Source of the DNA: M3007 sp044226205
GTDB taxonomy: Bacteria; Bacteroidota; Bacteroidia; Chitinophagales; Saprospiraceae
DNA length: 64,000 bases
NCBI GenBank assembly: GCA_044226205.1
Contig: JBGAHL010000024.1
Location: 22,474-86,473 of the forward strand
Reading direction: 5' to 3'
The notes under the pieces are model-generated. The model did no database searches and had not been told where the DNA came from. It worked only from the letters and a program-made list of their open reading frames with translations. Positions within the stretch are counted from its first letter, which is position 1. Every line of letters starts with the position of its first letter. The position numbers were made by a program, and so were the translations under genes. Shown here piece by piece: positions 46,308 to 53,414 of this stretch.

Positions 46308-46429
46308 AGTTCGTTTTGCTGATGAATGCGCTGCCAAACATACGGCAAAAAACTTGTGGAATTTTTTTTCGTCAAAGCTTGGTCGTTCGAATTGCAGGCT
46401 ATTACATTTGCGGCCGCTTTTGTAGCGAA

Positions 46430-46504
46430 GGGCGCATAGCTCAGCCGGTTCAGAGCATCTGCCTTACAAGCAGAGGGTCGGAGGTTCGAATCCTTCTGCG
46501 CCCA
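46430..46504 (+). tRNA. tRNA-Val(UAC)
   Basis: A complete 75-nt cloverleaf. Acceptor GGGCGCA pairs with TGCGCCC, the D arm is GCTC..GAGC, the anticodon arm TCTGC-CTTACAA-GCAGA gives UAC, and the T arm is GGAGG-TTCGAAT-CCTTC. CCA is not encoded. A terminator hairpin follows directly, and then three degenerate tandem copies. Confidence 0.96.
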
Positions 46505-46505
46505 C

Positions 46506-46543
46506 AAAGCCACCTCGTTTTTCAGGGTGGCTTTTTCTTTTTT
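46506..46543 (+). terminator. rho-independent terminator of tRNA-Val
   Basis: AAAGCCACC pairs with GGTGGCTTT, followed by TTCTTTTTT. It starts one base after the tRNA and is repeated in each unit of the downstream array. Confidence 0.85.
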
Positions 46544-46546
46544 ATC

Positions 46547-46620
46547 GCCATACCTCAAGGTGGTTCAGCGCATCCCGATTTACATCGGGAGGGTCGGAGG
46601 TTCGAATCCTTCTGCGCCCA
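46547..46620 (+). pseudogene. tRNA-Val-like pseudogene, copy A
   Basis: This 74-nt copy keeps a TAC-containing loop between CCCGA and TCGGG, an intact T arm (GGAGGTTCGAATCC) and the acceptor 3' strand. It lacks the matching 5' acceptor strand and a normal D arm. Confidence 0.75.
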
Positions 46621-46660
46621 CAAAGCCACCTCGATTTTCAGGGTGGCTTTTTCTTTTATC

Positions 46661-46734
46661 GCCATGCCTCAAGGTGGTTCAGCGCATCCCGATTTACATC
46701 GGGAGGGTCGGAGCTTCGAATCCTTCTGCGCCCA
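46661..46734 (+). pseudogene. tRNA-Val-like pseudogene, copy B
   Basis: As copy A, but the T stem carries a G to C change (GGAGCTTCGAATCC). The 5' half begins GCCATGCC instead of GCCATACC. Confidence 0.72.
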
Positions 46735-46776
46735 CAAAGCCACCTCGATTTTCAGGGTGGCTTTTTCTTTTTTATC

Positions 46777-46850
46777 GCCATACCTCAAGGTGGTTCAGCG
46801 CATCCCGATTTACATCGGGAGAGTCGGAGCTTCGAATCCTTCTGCGCCCA
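46777..46850 (+). pseudogene. tRNA-Val-like pseudogene, copy C
   Basis: As copy B, with the same T-stem change and GAGAGTCGG replacing GAGGGTCGG in the variable region. A truncated fourth copy lies at 46891-46919. Confidence 0.72.
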
Positions 46851-46973
46851 CATAGCCACCTCGATTTTCAGGGTGGCTTTTTCTTTTATCGCCATACCTC
46901 AGGTGGTTCAGCGCATCCAGGGCTGATTCAACCAACACCTCGTCCCAATCCAAAACTTTTCCGATCCGCCCCC

Positions 46974-47005
46974 TTGCGCCGGCGGATTTTTTTACAATAT
47001 CTTTG
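46974..47005 (+). promoter_or_regulatory. promoter of the trp operon
   Basis: TTG at 46974 and TATCTTTG at 46998 fit the Bacteroidota -33/-7 pattern with a 21-base spacer. The ATG of trpGD is 27 bases after the -7 box, leaving a short leader with no room for a leader peptide or attenuator. Confidence 0.65.
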
Positions 47006-47031
47006 CATCATCGTACCAGTACACTAAAACA

Positions 47032-48669
47032 ATGCAAAGAATACTCCTGCTCGACAACTTCGATTCTTTCACCTACAACCTGGTCGACGCTTTTCGCCAG
47101 CTGGGCTGCATGGTCAAGGTTTTCCGCAATACCGCCGACCCCGAGACCCTGGCCCGCGAAGATTTCGATCTGCTGGTGCTCTCCCCCGGCCCTTCTGTGC
47201 CCCGCAACGCCGGCAACCTGATGGCCGTAATCGAACGATTTTACCAGCACAAACCCATTCTCGGCGTCTGCCTCGGGCACCAGGCCCTGATCGAGTTTTT
47301 CGGCGGCAGCCTGGCCAATATCGCACCCGTACACGGCAAATCGGAGCCGATCGAGCACGACGGAAGGGGCATTTTTACCGGACTCGAAGCCCGTATCGAA
47401 GTGGCGCGTTACCACTCCTGGGCCGCCGATCAGGTGCCCTCCGAATTCGAAGTGAGCGCCCGCACGGCCGATGGGACGGTCATGGCTATTCGCCACAAAC
47501 GCCTGCCCATCGAAGGCGTGCAATTTCACCCCGAATCGGTGCTGAGCATGAAAAATGCCGTCGGAATGCGCCTGCTCCAAAACGTCGTGGCCGGTCGGCT
47601 TTCCGCCGGCAATCGCGTTTACCACGATTTGACCAAAAAACTGCAAACCGGCGCTCCTCTCGACGCCGCTACGCTCCGCGCTTTCCTGCAAGCGGTGGAA
47701 GAAGGCCAACTGGCCGACGACCAGAAGCAAATCCTGCTCGTATCGCTCAGCCACCGCCTGCGCAACGCCCCCGAACTGAAAACGTTCGTCGAGGCACTCC
47801 TGCAAGCCTCCCGGGCGCCACATATCGCTTCGCTCAACGCCGAAGCCAATTCCCCTGTCGACATTTGCGGGACCGGGGGTTCCGGCCTGCCCCGCATCAA
47901 CACCTCGACCCTGGCAGCACTCCTGCTCAGTCGCGCCGGCCTCAAAATTGCCAAACACGGCAACCGGGCCGCCGCCGGCCGCTTCGGCAGTTTCGACCTG
48001 CTGGCCGAGCTCGGAATCCCCCTGAATTTTTCACCCGAGGCCGCCCGGCACACCCTTGACGAAGCAAACCTGGCCTTTTTATACGCCCCCGATATTCATC
48101 CGATTTTCAGGCATTTCGCACCTGTTCGCGCCAAAATCGGGGTGCCCACGGTGTTCAACATCCTTGGCCCGCTGGTCAATCCCGTGCAGCCGGCCCGCCA
48201 GTTTATCGGCACTGCATTTGCCGACCTGATGGGGGTAATTTTCGAAACGGGCATCCGGCTCGGCAAGGAACACCTGATCGTGGTGCGCGGCTGGGACGGG
48301 CTCGACGAAATATCGCTCAGCGCCCCGACCCGCGTGCTGGAGTACCGGCAAGGTCAGCGTTTCGATTACGAAATCGGGCCCGCAGACTTCGGCCTCGAAG
48401 CCCTGCCGCTCAGCAGCCTTGGCGCCCCCAGTCCGGCCGCCAGCCTCGACATCGCGCGGGCCATGCTGGCCGGCGTACCCACGACCGACCACTACAAACT
48501 CGTCGCGGCCAACGCGGCTTTTATTTACAACCGCTTCGTAGAACCCCTGCCGCTGCCCGAGGCCTATGCCAAAATGGAAGCCCTCCTGCTCGACGGCGCG
48601 CTGGGCGAGTCCCTGGCCCTTTATAAATCGTTGCTCGAACCGGCCGAAAACGCCTTTTCCCCCGCCTGA
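47032..48669 (+). CDS. trpGD: anthranilate synthase glutaminase-anthranilate phosphoribosyltransferase fusion
   Basis: The 545-residue protein joins two enzymes. Residues 1-~190 are a class I glutamine amidotransferase with the catalytic triad Cys80 in GVCLGHQ and His166/Glu168 in FHPES; it supplies ammonia to TrpE. Residues ~200-535 are TrpD, with the PRPP-binding CGTGGSG at about 279-285 and KHGNRAAAGRFGS nearby (TrpD normally has a KHGNRS..S loop; here Ala replaces Ser). The two halves carry out the first and second steps from chorismate toward tryptophan. It starts the trp operon. No trpE lies upstream, so the large subunit must be encoded elsewhere. Confidence 0.94.
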   Translation: MQRILLLDNFDSFTYNLVDAFRQLGCMVKVFRNTADPETLAREDFDLLVLSPGPSVPRNAGNLMAVIERFYQHKPILGVCLGHQALIEFFGGSLANIAPVHGKSEPIEHDGRGIFTGLEARIEVARYHSWAADQVPSEFEVSARTADGTVMAIRHKRLPIEGVQFHPESVLSMKNAVGMRLLQNVVAGRLSAGNRVYHDLTKKLQTGAPLDAATLRAFLQAVEEGQLADDQKQILLVSLSHRLRNAPELKTFVEALLQASRAPHIASLNAEANSPVDICGTGGSGLPRINTSTLAALLLSRAGLKIAKHGNRAAAGRFGSFDLLAELGIPLNFSPEAARHTLDEANLAFLYAPDIHPIFRHFAPVRAKIGVPTVFNILGPLVNPVQPARQFIGTAFADLMGVIFETGIRLGKEHLIVVRGWDGLDEISLSAPTRVLEYRQGQRFDYEIGPADFGLEALPLSSLGAPSPAASLDIARAMLAGVPTTDHYKLVAANAAFIYNRFVEPLPLPEAYAKMEALLLDGALGESLALYKSLLEPAENAFSPA

Positions 48670-48680
48670 AAAAAGAAGCC

Positions 48681-50069
48681 ATGTCCAGTATTCTCGATCG
48701 GATCGTCGCACAAAAACAACTCGAAATCAAGGCTTTATATGCCAAATTCGACCTGAACGACCTGCGTGACAACGCGCGGCCCTGCGGGCGCAGTTTTTAT
48801 CAAAAAATAGCGCAAACCCGGGCCGCCGGCGAGCCGTTTTTCATCGCCGAATTCAAACGAAAAAGCCCCTCGGAAGGCTGGATCGTGCAAGACGCAGACG
48901 TGGCGGAAAAAGCCGCGCAATACCTGCTCGCCGGGGCATCCGCCATGTCGGTGCTGACCGACGAGGCGTTTTTCGGCGGTTCGTACGACGACCTGCGGGC
49001 GGCCGCGGTGGCGCTGCAACATTCGCCCTGCCTGTTATTGCAAAAAGATTTCATCCTCGACCCCATCCAAATCTACCTGGCCCGCGCCGCCGGGGCCGAC
49101 ATCATTTTGCTGATCGCCTCGATTTTGCCGCCCCAACGGCTCGATTTTTTGAAAAAAACAGCCGAATCGCTCGGCATGGGCGTCCTGGTGGAAGTACACG
49201 ACGCGGAAGAACTCGACGCCGTCAGCCGACTCGATTTCCCCGTGCTGGGCGTCAACAACCGCGACCTCAACACCTTTCGGACGGCTTTGAACCGCGTCAA
49301 TGTGCTGTCGCAGCAGGCAGGCGGGCGGTTGATGATCGCGGAATCGGGAATCAAATCGTACCGCGATTTTCAGGCGGTAAAAAATGCCGACGGCTTCCTG
49401 ATCGGCACGGGACTTATGGCAGATCGGGAAGGCCCCGACTCCTTTCGGGAGCGATTCCGAACCGAGGGCAAATTGTTGTTCAAAGCCTGCGGCATCCGCG
49501 AGCCCGGACTGCTTCGGGGGACCCGCGCCGACTATTCGGGCCTCAATTTTTCGCCGTACAGCAAACGCCGCATTCATCCCGATTTACTTGACAATCAGTC
49601 GATTCCCGACCATGCCGTCGCCGTTTTTTATAAAAACAGCGAAGCCGACATCCGTGAAACCCTGGAACGTTTCCCTTTCCGGATCGTGCAACTTTACGCA
49701 CAGGAACACAGCCCGGAATTCATTCGATCGTTGCGGCAAAAAGTCATTCTGGCGAGCTCCGTACACACAGCTGCCGACCTCTACCGACTTGAACCGTACG
49801 CCGCCGACGTGGACTTTTTTATCCTCGACGGCGCCCGTCCCGGCAGCGGGCAACCGATCGAAACGGCCATCCCGACCGATTTTCCCTGGCCTTTTCTGCT
49901 GGCAGGCGGTCTGCACGCAGGCAATCTGGGCCGCCTGCTGGCCTACGAACAATGCATCGGCGTCGACATCGCTTCGGGCATAGAAACGGAAGCCCGGGTG
50001 GCGCCCGAAAAGATTGAACAGATCGCCGCGAACCTGCAAAACCTGTCATTCACCTTTCAAACATCCTGA
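48681..50069 (+). CDS. trpCF: indole-3-glycerol-phosphate synthase-phosphoribosylanthranilate isomerase fusion
   Basis: The 462-residue protein contains TrpC (residues 1-~258, with the substrate-binding EFKRKSPS at 57-64) followed by TrpF (~265-460). In TrpF the general base Cys270 lies in KACG and the general acid Asp383 in FILDGARPGSG. The order C then F is that of the E. coli fusion, though in many Bacteroidota the two are separate genes. It catalyses the third and fourth steps of the branch. It begins 11 bases after trpGD and ends 2 bases before trpB. Confidence 0.94.
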   Translation: MSSILDRIVAQKQLEIKALYAKFDLNDLRDNARPCGRSFYQKIAQTRAAGEPFFIAEFKRKSPSEGWIVQDADVAEKAAQYLLAGASAMSVLTDEAFFGGSYDDLRAAAVALQHSPCLLLQKDFILDPIQIYLARAAGADIILLIASILPPQRLDFLKKTAESLGMGVLVEVHDAEELDAVSRLDFPVLGVNNRDLNTFRTALNRVNVLSQQAGGRLMIAESGIKSYRDFQAVKNADGFLIGTGLMADREGPDSFRERFRTEGKLLFKACGIREPGLLRGTRADYSGLNFSPYSKRRIHPDLLDNQSIPDHAVAVFYKNSEADIRETLERFPFRIVQLYAQEHSPEFIRSLRQKVILASSVHTAADLYRLEPYAADVDFFILDGARPGSGQPIETAIPTDFPWPFLLAGGLHAGNLGRLLAYEQCIGVDIASGIETEARVAPEKIEQIAANLQNLSFTFQTS

Positions 50070-50071
50070 AA

Positions 50072-51328
50072 ATGACTGCTACCCGGACTGCTTACCGCTC
50101 CGATATTCTCGACAGCGCGGAGGGCTTTTTCGGCCCTTACGGGGGCTGCTACGTGCCCGAAGTGCTGTTGCCCGGCTTGCAGGAAATTGCCGCCGCTTTC
50201 GAATCGATTAAAACCGACCCGGCTTTTCAGGCCGAATTCCGCGACGTACTGCGCGAATTTGCCGGCCGGCCCACGGCTTTTACGCCCTTGCCCCGGCTCA
50301 CGGCTGATATTGGCGGCGCGCGCCTTTTTCTCAAAAACGAGGGCCTCAACCACACGGGCGCCCACAAAATCACCCATTGCATCGGCCAGACCCTGCTGGC
50401 CCGTCGCCTGGGCAAACGCCGCATCATCGCCGAGACCGGCGCAGGCCAACACGGCTACGCCACGGCGGCGGTTTGCGCGCGGTTTGGGCTCGATTGTACG
50501 GTGTACATGGGCCGGAAAGACTACGAGCGGCAGCGCCCCAACGTGTTCTGGATGGAGCTGCTGGGCGCGCGGGTCGTGCCCGTCGACGAGGGCAGTCAAA
50601 CCCTCAACGACGCCGTCATTGCTGCGTTCAAAGACTGGGTGGCGCACCCCGAAGAGACCTATTACCTGCTCGGGTCGGCCGTGGGGCCGCATCCCTACCC
50701 GGCCATGAACACCTTTTTTCAAAAAGTCGTGGGCGAGGAAATCCGCCGGCAGTGCCTTGCCGAAACCGGCCGTTTGCCCGATGCCTGCGTGGCCTGCGTG
50801 GGCGGTGGTTCCAATGCGATGGGCATGTTTTTCGACTTTCTGGACGAAGAGGAGGTGGCGCTCATCGGGGTGGAAGCCGGCGGCAAAAGCTCCGAAACGG
50901 GGCAACACGCGGCCAAGGTGCTGCACGGGGCCGCCGGGGTTTTCGAGGGCTACCACTCGTATTTTTTGCAGGACGGGTTGGGCAATATTGCTGCAACGCA
51001 CTCGGTATCAGCGGGTTTGGATTACTGCGGGGTGAGCCCGATTCTCGCCTGGCTGGCCGATGCCGGGCGGGTGCAGTTTGCCACCGCCTCCGACGACGAG
51101 GCGCTGACGGCCGTGCAACGGCTGGCGCGCACGGAGGGTATCATTCCCGCACTCGAATCGGCGCACGCTTTCGCCCACGCCTTCCGGCTCGCGGCCGAGC
51201 TGCCGCCGGAGGCGGTGGTGGTGGTCAATGCCTCGGGGCGGGGCGAGAAGGATCTGTTTATCACGATGCGGCATTTTCAGGAAGAAAGTTTGCTGGCGTA
51301 CGCGCGACATTTATTACAAAAACCTTAG
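50072..51328 (+). CDS. trpB: tryptophan synthase beta chain
   Basis: The 418-residue protein is a complete TrpB1. The pyridoxal phosphate lysine is Lys99 in HTGAHK, and the catalytic Glu lies in AETGAGQHG. The cofactor phosphate loop GGGSNAMGMF and the C-terminal SGRGEKD are intact. HKITHCIGQ replaces the usual HKINN sequence just after the lysine. It joins indole from TrpA with serine to form tryptophan. It starts 2 bases after trpCF and precedes trpA by 24 bases, so the alpha and beta subunits are co-expressed. Confidence 0.96.
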   Translation: MTATRTAYRSDILDSAEGFFGPYGGCYVPEVLLPGLQEIAAAFESIKTDPAFQAEFRDVLREFAGRPTAFTPLPRLTADIGGARLFLKNEGLNHTGAHKITHCIGQTLLARRLGKRRIIAETGAGQHGYATAAVCARFGLDCTVYMGRKDYERQRPNVFWMELLGARVVPVDEGSQTLNDAVIAAFKDWVAHPEETYYLLGSAVGPHPYPAMNTFFQKVVGEEIRRQCLAETGRLPDACVACVGGGSNAMGMFFDFLDEEEVALIGVEAGGKSSETGQHAAKVLHGAAGVFEGYHSYFLQDGLGNIAATHSVSAGLDYCGVSPILAWLADAGRVQFATASDDEALTAVQRLARTEGIIPALESAHAFAHAFRLAAELPPEAVVVVNASGRGEKDLFITMRHFQEESLLAYARHLLQKP

Positions 51329-51352
51329 CAGCACCTTGACAAACAGGCTTTT

Positions 51353-52129
51353 ATGACAAATTTAAAAAAACAGATCCCCCTCATGGCGCACCTCGTGCTG
51401 GGCTACCCGACTTTGCCGGAAAGCCTAGAAACCGCCGGGGCATACATCGCCGCAGGGGTGCAAATACTGGAGCTTCAAATCCCGTTCTCGCACCCCACGG
51501 CCGACGGGCCGGTAATCACAGCCGCCTGTCAGGAAGCCGCCCTGCGACAGCAGGTCACCGTGGCCGATTGCCTGGAAGCCATCGGGCGCCTGCGCGAGCG
51601 GTTTCCGCAGCAGGAAATCATCGTGATGTCGTACCTCAACCGGGTATTCGCCTACGGGCCGGAGCGGTTTGCCGAGGCGCTCGACGGGCTGGGCATCCGA
51701 CACCTGATCGTGCCCGACCTGCCGGTCGACACTGCGCTGGCCCTTCGGCTGCAAGGCAGATCGGGCCGGCTGCGCCTGGCGCCCGTGCTCGCCGCGAATG
51801 TGCGCGACGAACGGCTGGAGCAACTGCTGCGCGGCTCGTTCGACTTTTTTTACCTGATGGCAGACTTCAAGATCACCGGCTCCTCGTTCAGCCTGCACCC
51901 GCGACTTAAAACGATCATCGCACGCATCCGCGCTGCCTGCCCCGATGCGCGCATCGGTATTGGTTTTGGCATTTCCACGCCCGAGCAGGCCCTGCTGGCG
52001 GCTGGCGAAGCCGATCTGGCCATTGTGGGTTCTGCTTTGATCCGGGCAAAAGAGGAGGGCCGTTTGAACGAGTTTTTGTCAAATTTGCGGGCCGGTTTTG
52101 AAGCCCGCGAACATGTGGCGGCAGGATAA
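51353..52129 (+). CDS. trpA: tryptophan synthase alpha chain, divergent loops
   Basis: The 258-residue protein is a TIM barrel at normal TrpA length. Glu40 (equivalent to E. coli Glu49) and Asp51 (Asp60) are kept in ELQIPFSHPTADGP, but the usual ELGIPFSDP reads ELQIPFSHP. Loop 6, normally YLLSRAGVTG, reads YLMADFKITG. The phosphate-binding GFGIS and GSALI segments are present. It releases indole and glyceraldehyde-3-phosphate from indole-glycerol-phosphate. The catalytic pair is intact, so activity is expected, with possible changes in subunit signalling. A short hairpin with a T-run follows. Confidence 0.93.
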   Translation: MTNLKKQIPLMAHLVLGYPTLPESLETAGAYIAAGVQILELQIPFSHPTADGPVITAACQEAALRQQVTVADCLEAIGRLRERFPQQEIIVMSYLNRVFAYGPERFAEALDGLGIRHLIVPDLPVDTALALRLQGRSGRLRLAPVLAANVRDERLEQLLRGSFDFFYLMADFKITGSSFSLHPRLKTIIARIRAACPDARIGIGFGISTPEQALLAAGEADLAIVGSALIRAKEEGRLNEFLSNLRAGFEAREHVAAG

Positions 52130-52137
52130 AGGCGAGG

Positions 52138-52163
52138 CCCGCAACCGAGGCGGGATTTTTTTT
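52138..52163 (+). terminator. short hairpin with T-run between trpA and the DAHP synthase gene
   Basis: CCCGC pairs with GCGGG around a 7-base loop, followed by ATTTTTTTT. The 5-bp stem is short, so it may terminate only part of the transcripts. Confidence 0.45.
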
Positions 52164-52190
52164 GTTTTCAGAAAAAAGTGAAATCTGATC

Positions 52191-53303
52191 ATGGATTTTC
52201 AACCCATATTTCCCCGGGAAAAACGCCCCGTGTTGATCGCCGGCCCCTGTTCGGCTGAAACCGAAGAACAGGTGCTCACCGCGGCCCACGGCTTGAAAGC
52301 CCAGGGCATCGATCTGTTTCGGGCGGGCATCTGGAAGCCGCGCACGCGGCCGGGCGCTTTCGAAGGAATCGGCGTGAAAGGATTGCCCTGGCTGCGGCGG
52401 GTCAAGGAAGAAACAGGGCTGCGGGTCACCACCGAGGTGGCCAATGCCCAGCACGTGTACGAATGCCTCAAATACGGCATCGACGTGCTTTGGATCGGCG
52501 CCCGCACCACCGTGAACCCCTTTTCCGTGCAGGAAATTGCCGATGCACTGGCCGGCACCGACATCCCGGTCATGGTCAAAAACCCGGTCAACCCCGATTA
52601 CAAACTCTGGGTGGGCGCCCTCGAACGGCTGCACAAGGCCGGCTTGCGCCACATTGCAGCGATTCATCGCGGGTTTTCGAGCTACGGCGATTCGATCTAC
52701 CGCAACGTGCCGCGCTGGCAAATGGCCATCGACCTGATGCAGGAATTTCAGGGGCTGGAAGTGTTTTGCGACATCTCGCACATCTGCGGCCGCCGCGACA
52801 TTTTGAAAGAAACCGCCCAAAAAGCATTCGACCTCAACTTCAACGGCCTCATGGTGGAAGTGCACCCGACGCCCGACCAGGCCTGGAGCGACGCTTCCCA
52901 ACAGATCACCGCGGCGCAGTTTGGCGATATGTTGCGCCAGCTGGTGTTGCGCCCGACTACGACGGACGACCCCGATTTTTTGGTCCAGATCGAAAATTAT
53001 CGCGGCGAGCTCGACGACCTCGACGAAGAAATCATCCACCTCATCTCCCGCAGGATGCTGCTGGTGCGCGAGATCGGCGCGGTGAAAAAGGCCAAAAACG
53101 TGGCCGTCCTCCAGCCCGAACGTTTCCGCGCCTTGCGGGAGGCGCTTCGCCGCCGGGGAGAAAAAAGCGAGTTGAGCCCCGAGTTTATCACCCTTTTTCT
53201 CGAAGCCATCCATCAGGAAAGTATCAACCAGCAGGAGCGCATCATGAATCCCCGGGCCGGGGAAAAGCCGCTTCCTGCTTCGTTTTTGTGGGAAAATGAT
53301 TGA
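52191..53303 (+). CDS. DAHP synthase-chorismate mutase bifunctional enzyme
   Basis: The 370-residue protein fuses a class I-beta DAHP synthase (residues 1-~260; IAGPCSAE near 16-23, GIWKPRTRPGAF, IHRGFSSYG, VEVHPTPDQAWSD) with an AroQ chorismate mutase (~275-365; LDDLDEEIIHLISRRMLL). The first activity starts the shikimate pathway from PEP and erythrose-4-phosphate; the second converts chorismate to prephenate. In Bacteroidota this fusion commonly lies in aromatic amino acid operons, and here it follows trpA. It therefore couples tryptophan synthesis with precursor supply and the Phe/Tyr branch. Confidence 0.94.
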   Translation: MDFQPIFPREKRPVLIAGPCSAETEEQVLTAAHGLKAQGIDLFRAGIWKPRTRPGAFEGIGVKGLPWLRRVKEETGLRVTTEVANAQHVYECLKYGIDVLWIGARTTVNPFSVQEIADALAGTDIPVMVKNPVNPDYKLWVGALERLHKAGLRHIAAIHRGFSSYGDSIYRNVPRWQMAIDLMQEFQGLEVFCDISHICGRRDILKETAQKAFDLNFNGLMVEVHPTPDQAWSDASQQITAAQFGDMLRQLVLRPTTTDDPDFLVQIENYRGELDDLDEEIIHLISRRMLLVREIGAVKKAKNVAVLQPERFRALREALRRRGEKSELSPEFITLFLEAIHQESINQQERIMNPRAGEKPLPASFLWEND

Positions 53304-53366
53304 AAAAGCAAGGCGCATAAAAGGCGACTTACGAGGCGCCGGCCTTCTTTTCCAGTGAAAAAACGG

Positions 53367-53404
53367 GGGGCAGTTTTCTTTCGCGGGAAACTGCCCCATT
53401 TTTG
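53367..53404 (+). terminator. rho-independent terminator of the trp-aro operon
   Basis: GGGGCAGTTT pairs perfectly with AAACTGCCCC around an 11-base loop, followed by ATTTTTG. CATTTTTG at 53397 could also be the -7 box of the following gene, since it is 10 bases before its start. Confidence 0.75.
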
Positions 53405-53414
53405 TGCCGCTCCT

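Larger units (their letters stand above)
46505..46919 (+). repeat. tandem array of ~115-bp tRNA-Val-derived units
   Basis: Three full units and one truncated unit follow the real tRNA at a spacing of 114-116 bases. Each contains a tRNA-like body ending GAATCCTTCTGCGCCCA and an AAAGCCACC/GGTGGCTTT terminator hairpin. The 5' half of the tRNA is replaced by GCCATACCTCAAGGTGG-type sequence, so no acceptor stem can form. The copies are much more alike to each other than to the tRNA. Confidence 0.88.

Noticed and set aside
46505..46919. CRISPR array
   Set aside because: The period is about 115 bases and almost the whole unit is conserved, with no variable spacers; it is a tRNA-derived tandem repeat with terminators.
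51353..52129. Loss of the catalytic Asp60 in TrpA
   Set aside because: Counting from Glu40, the Asp60 equivalent is Asp51 in TADGP, which is present; the His is at the position of Asp56.
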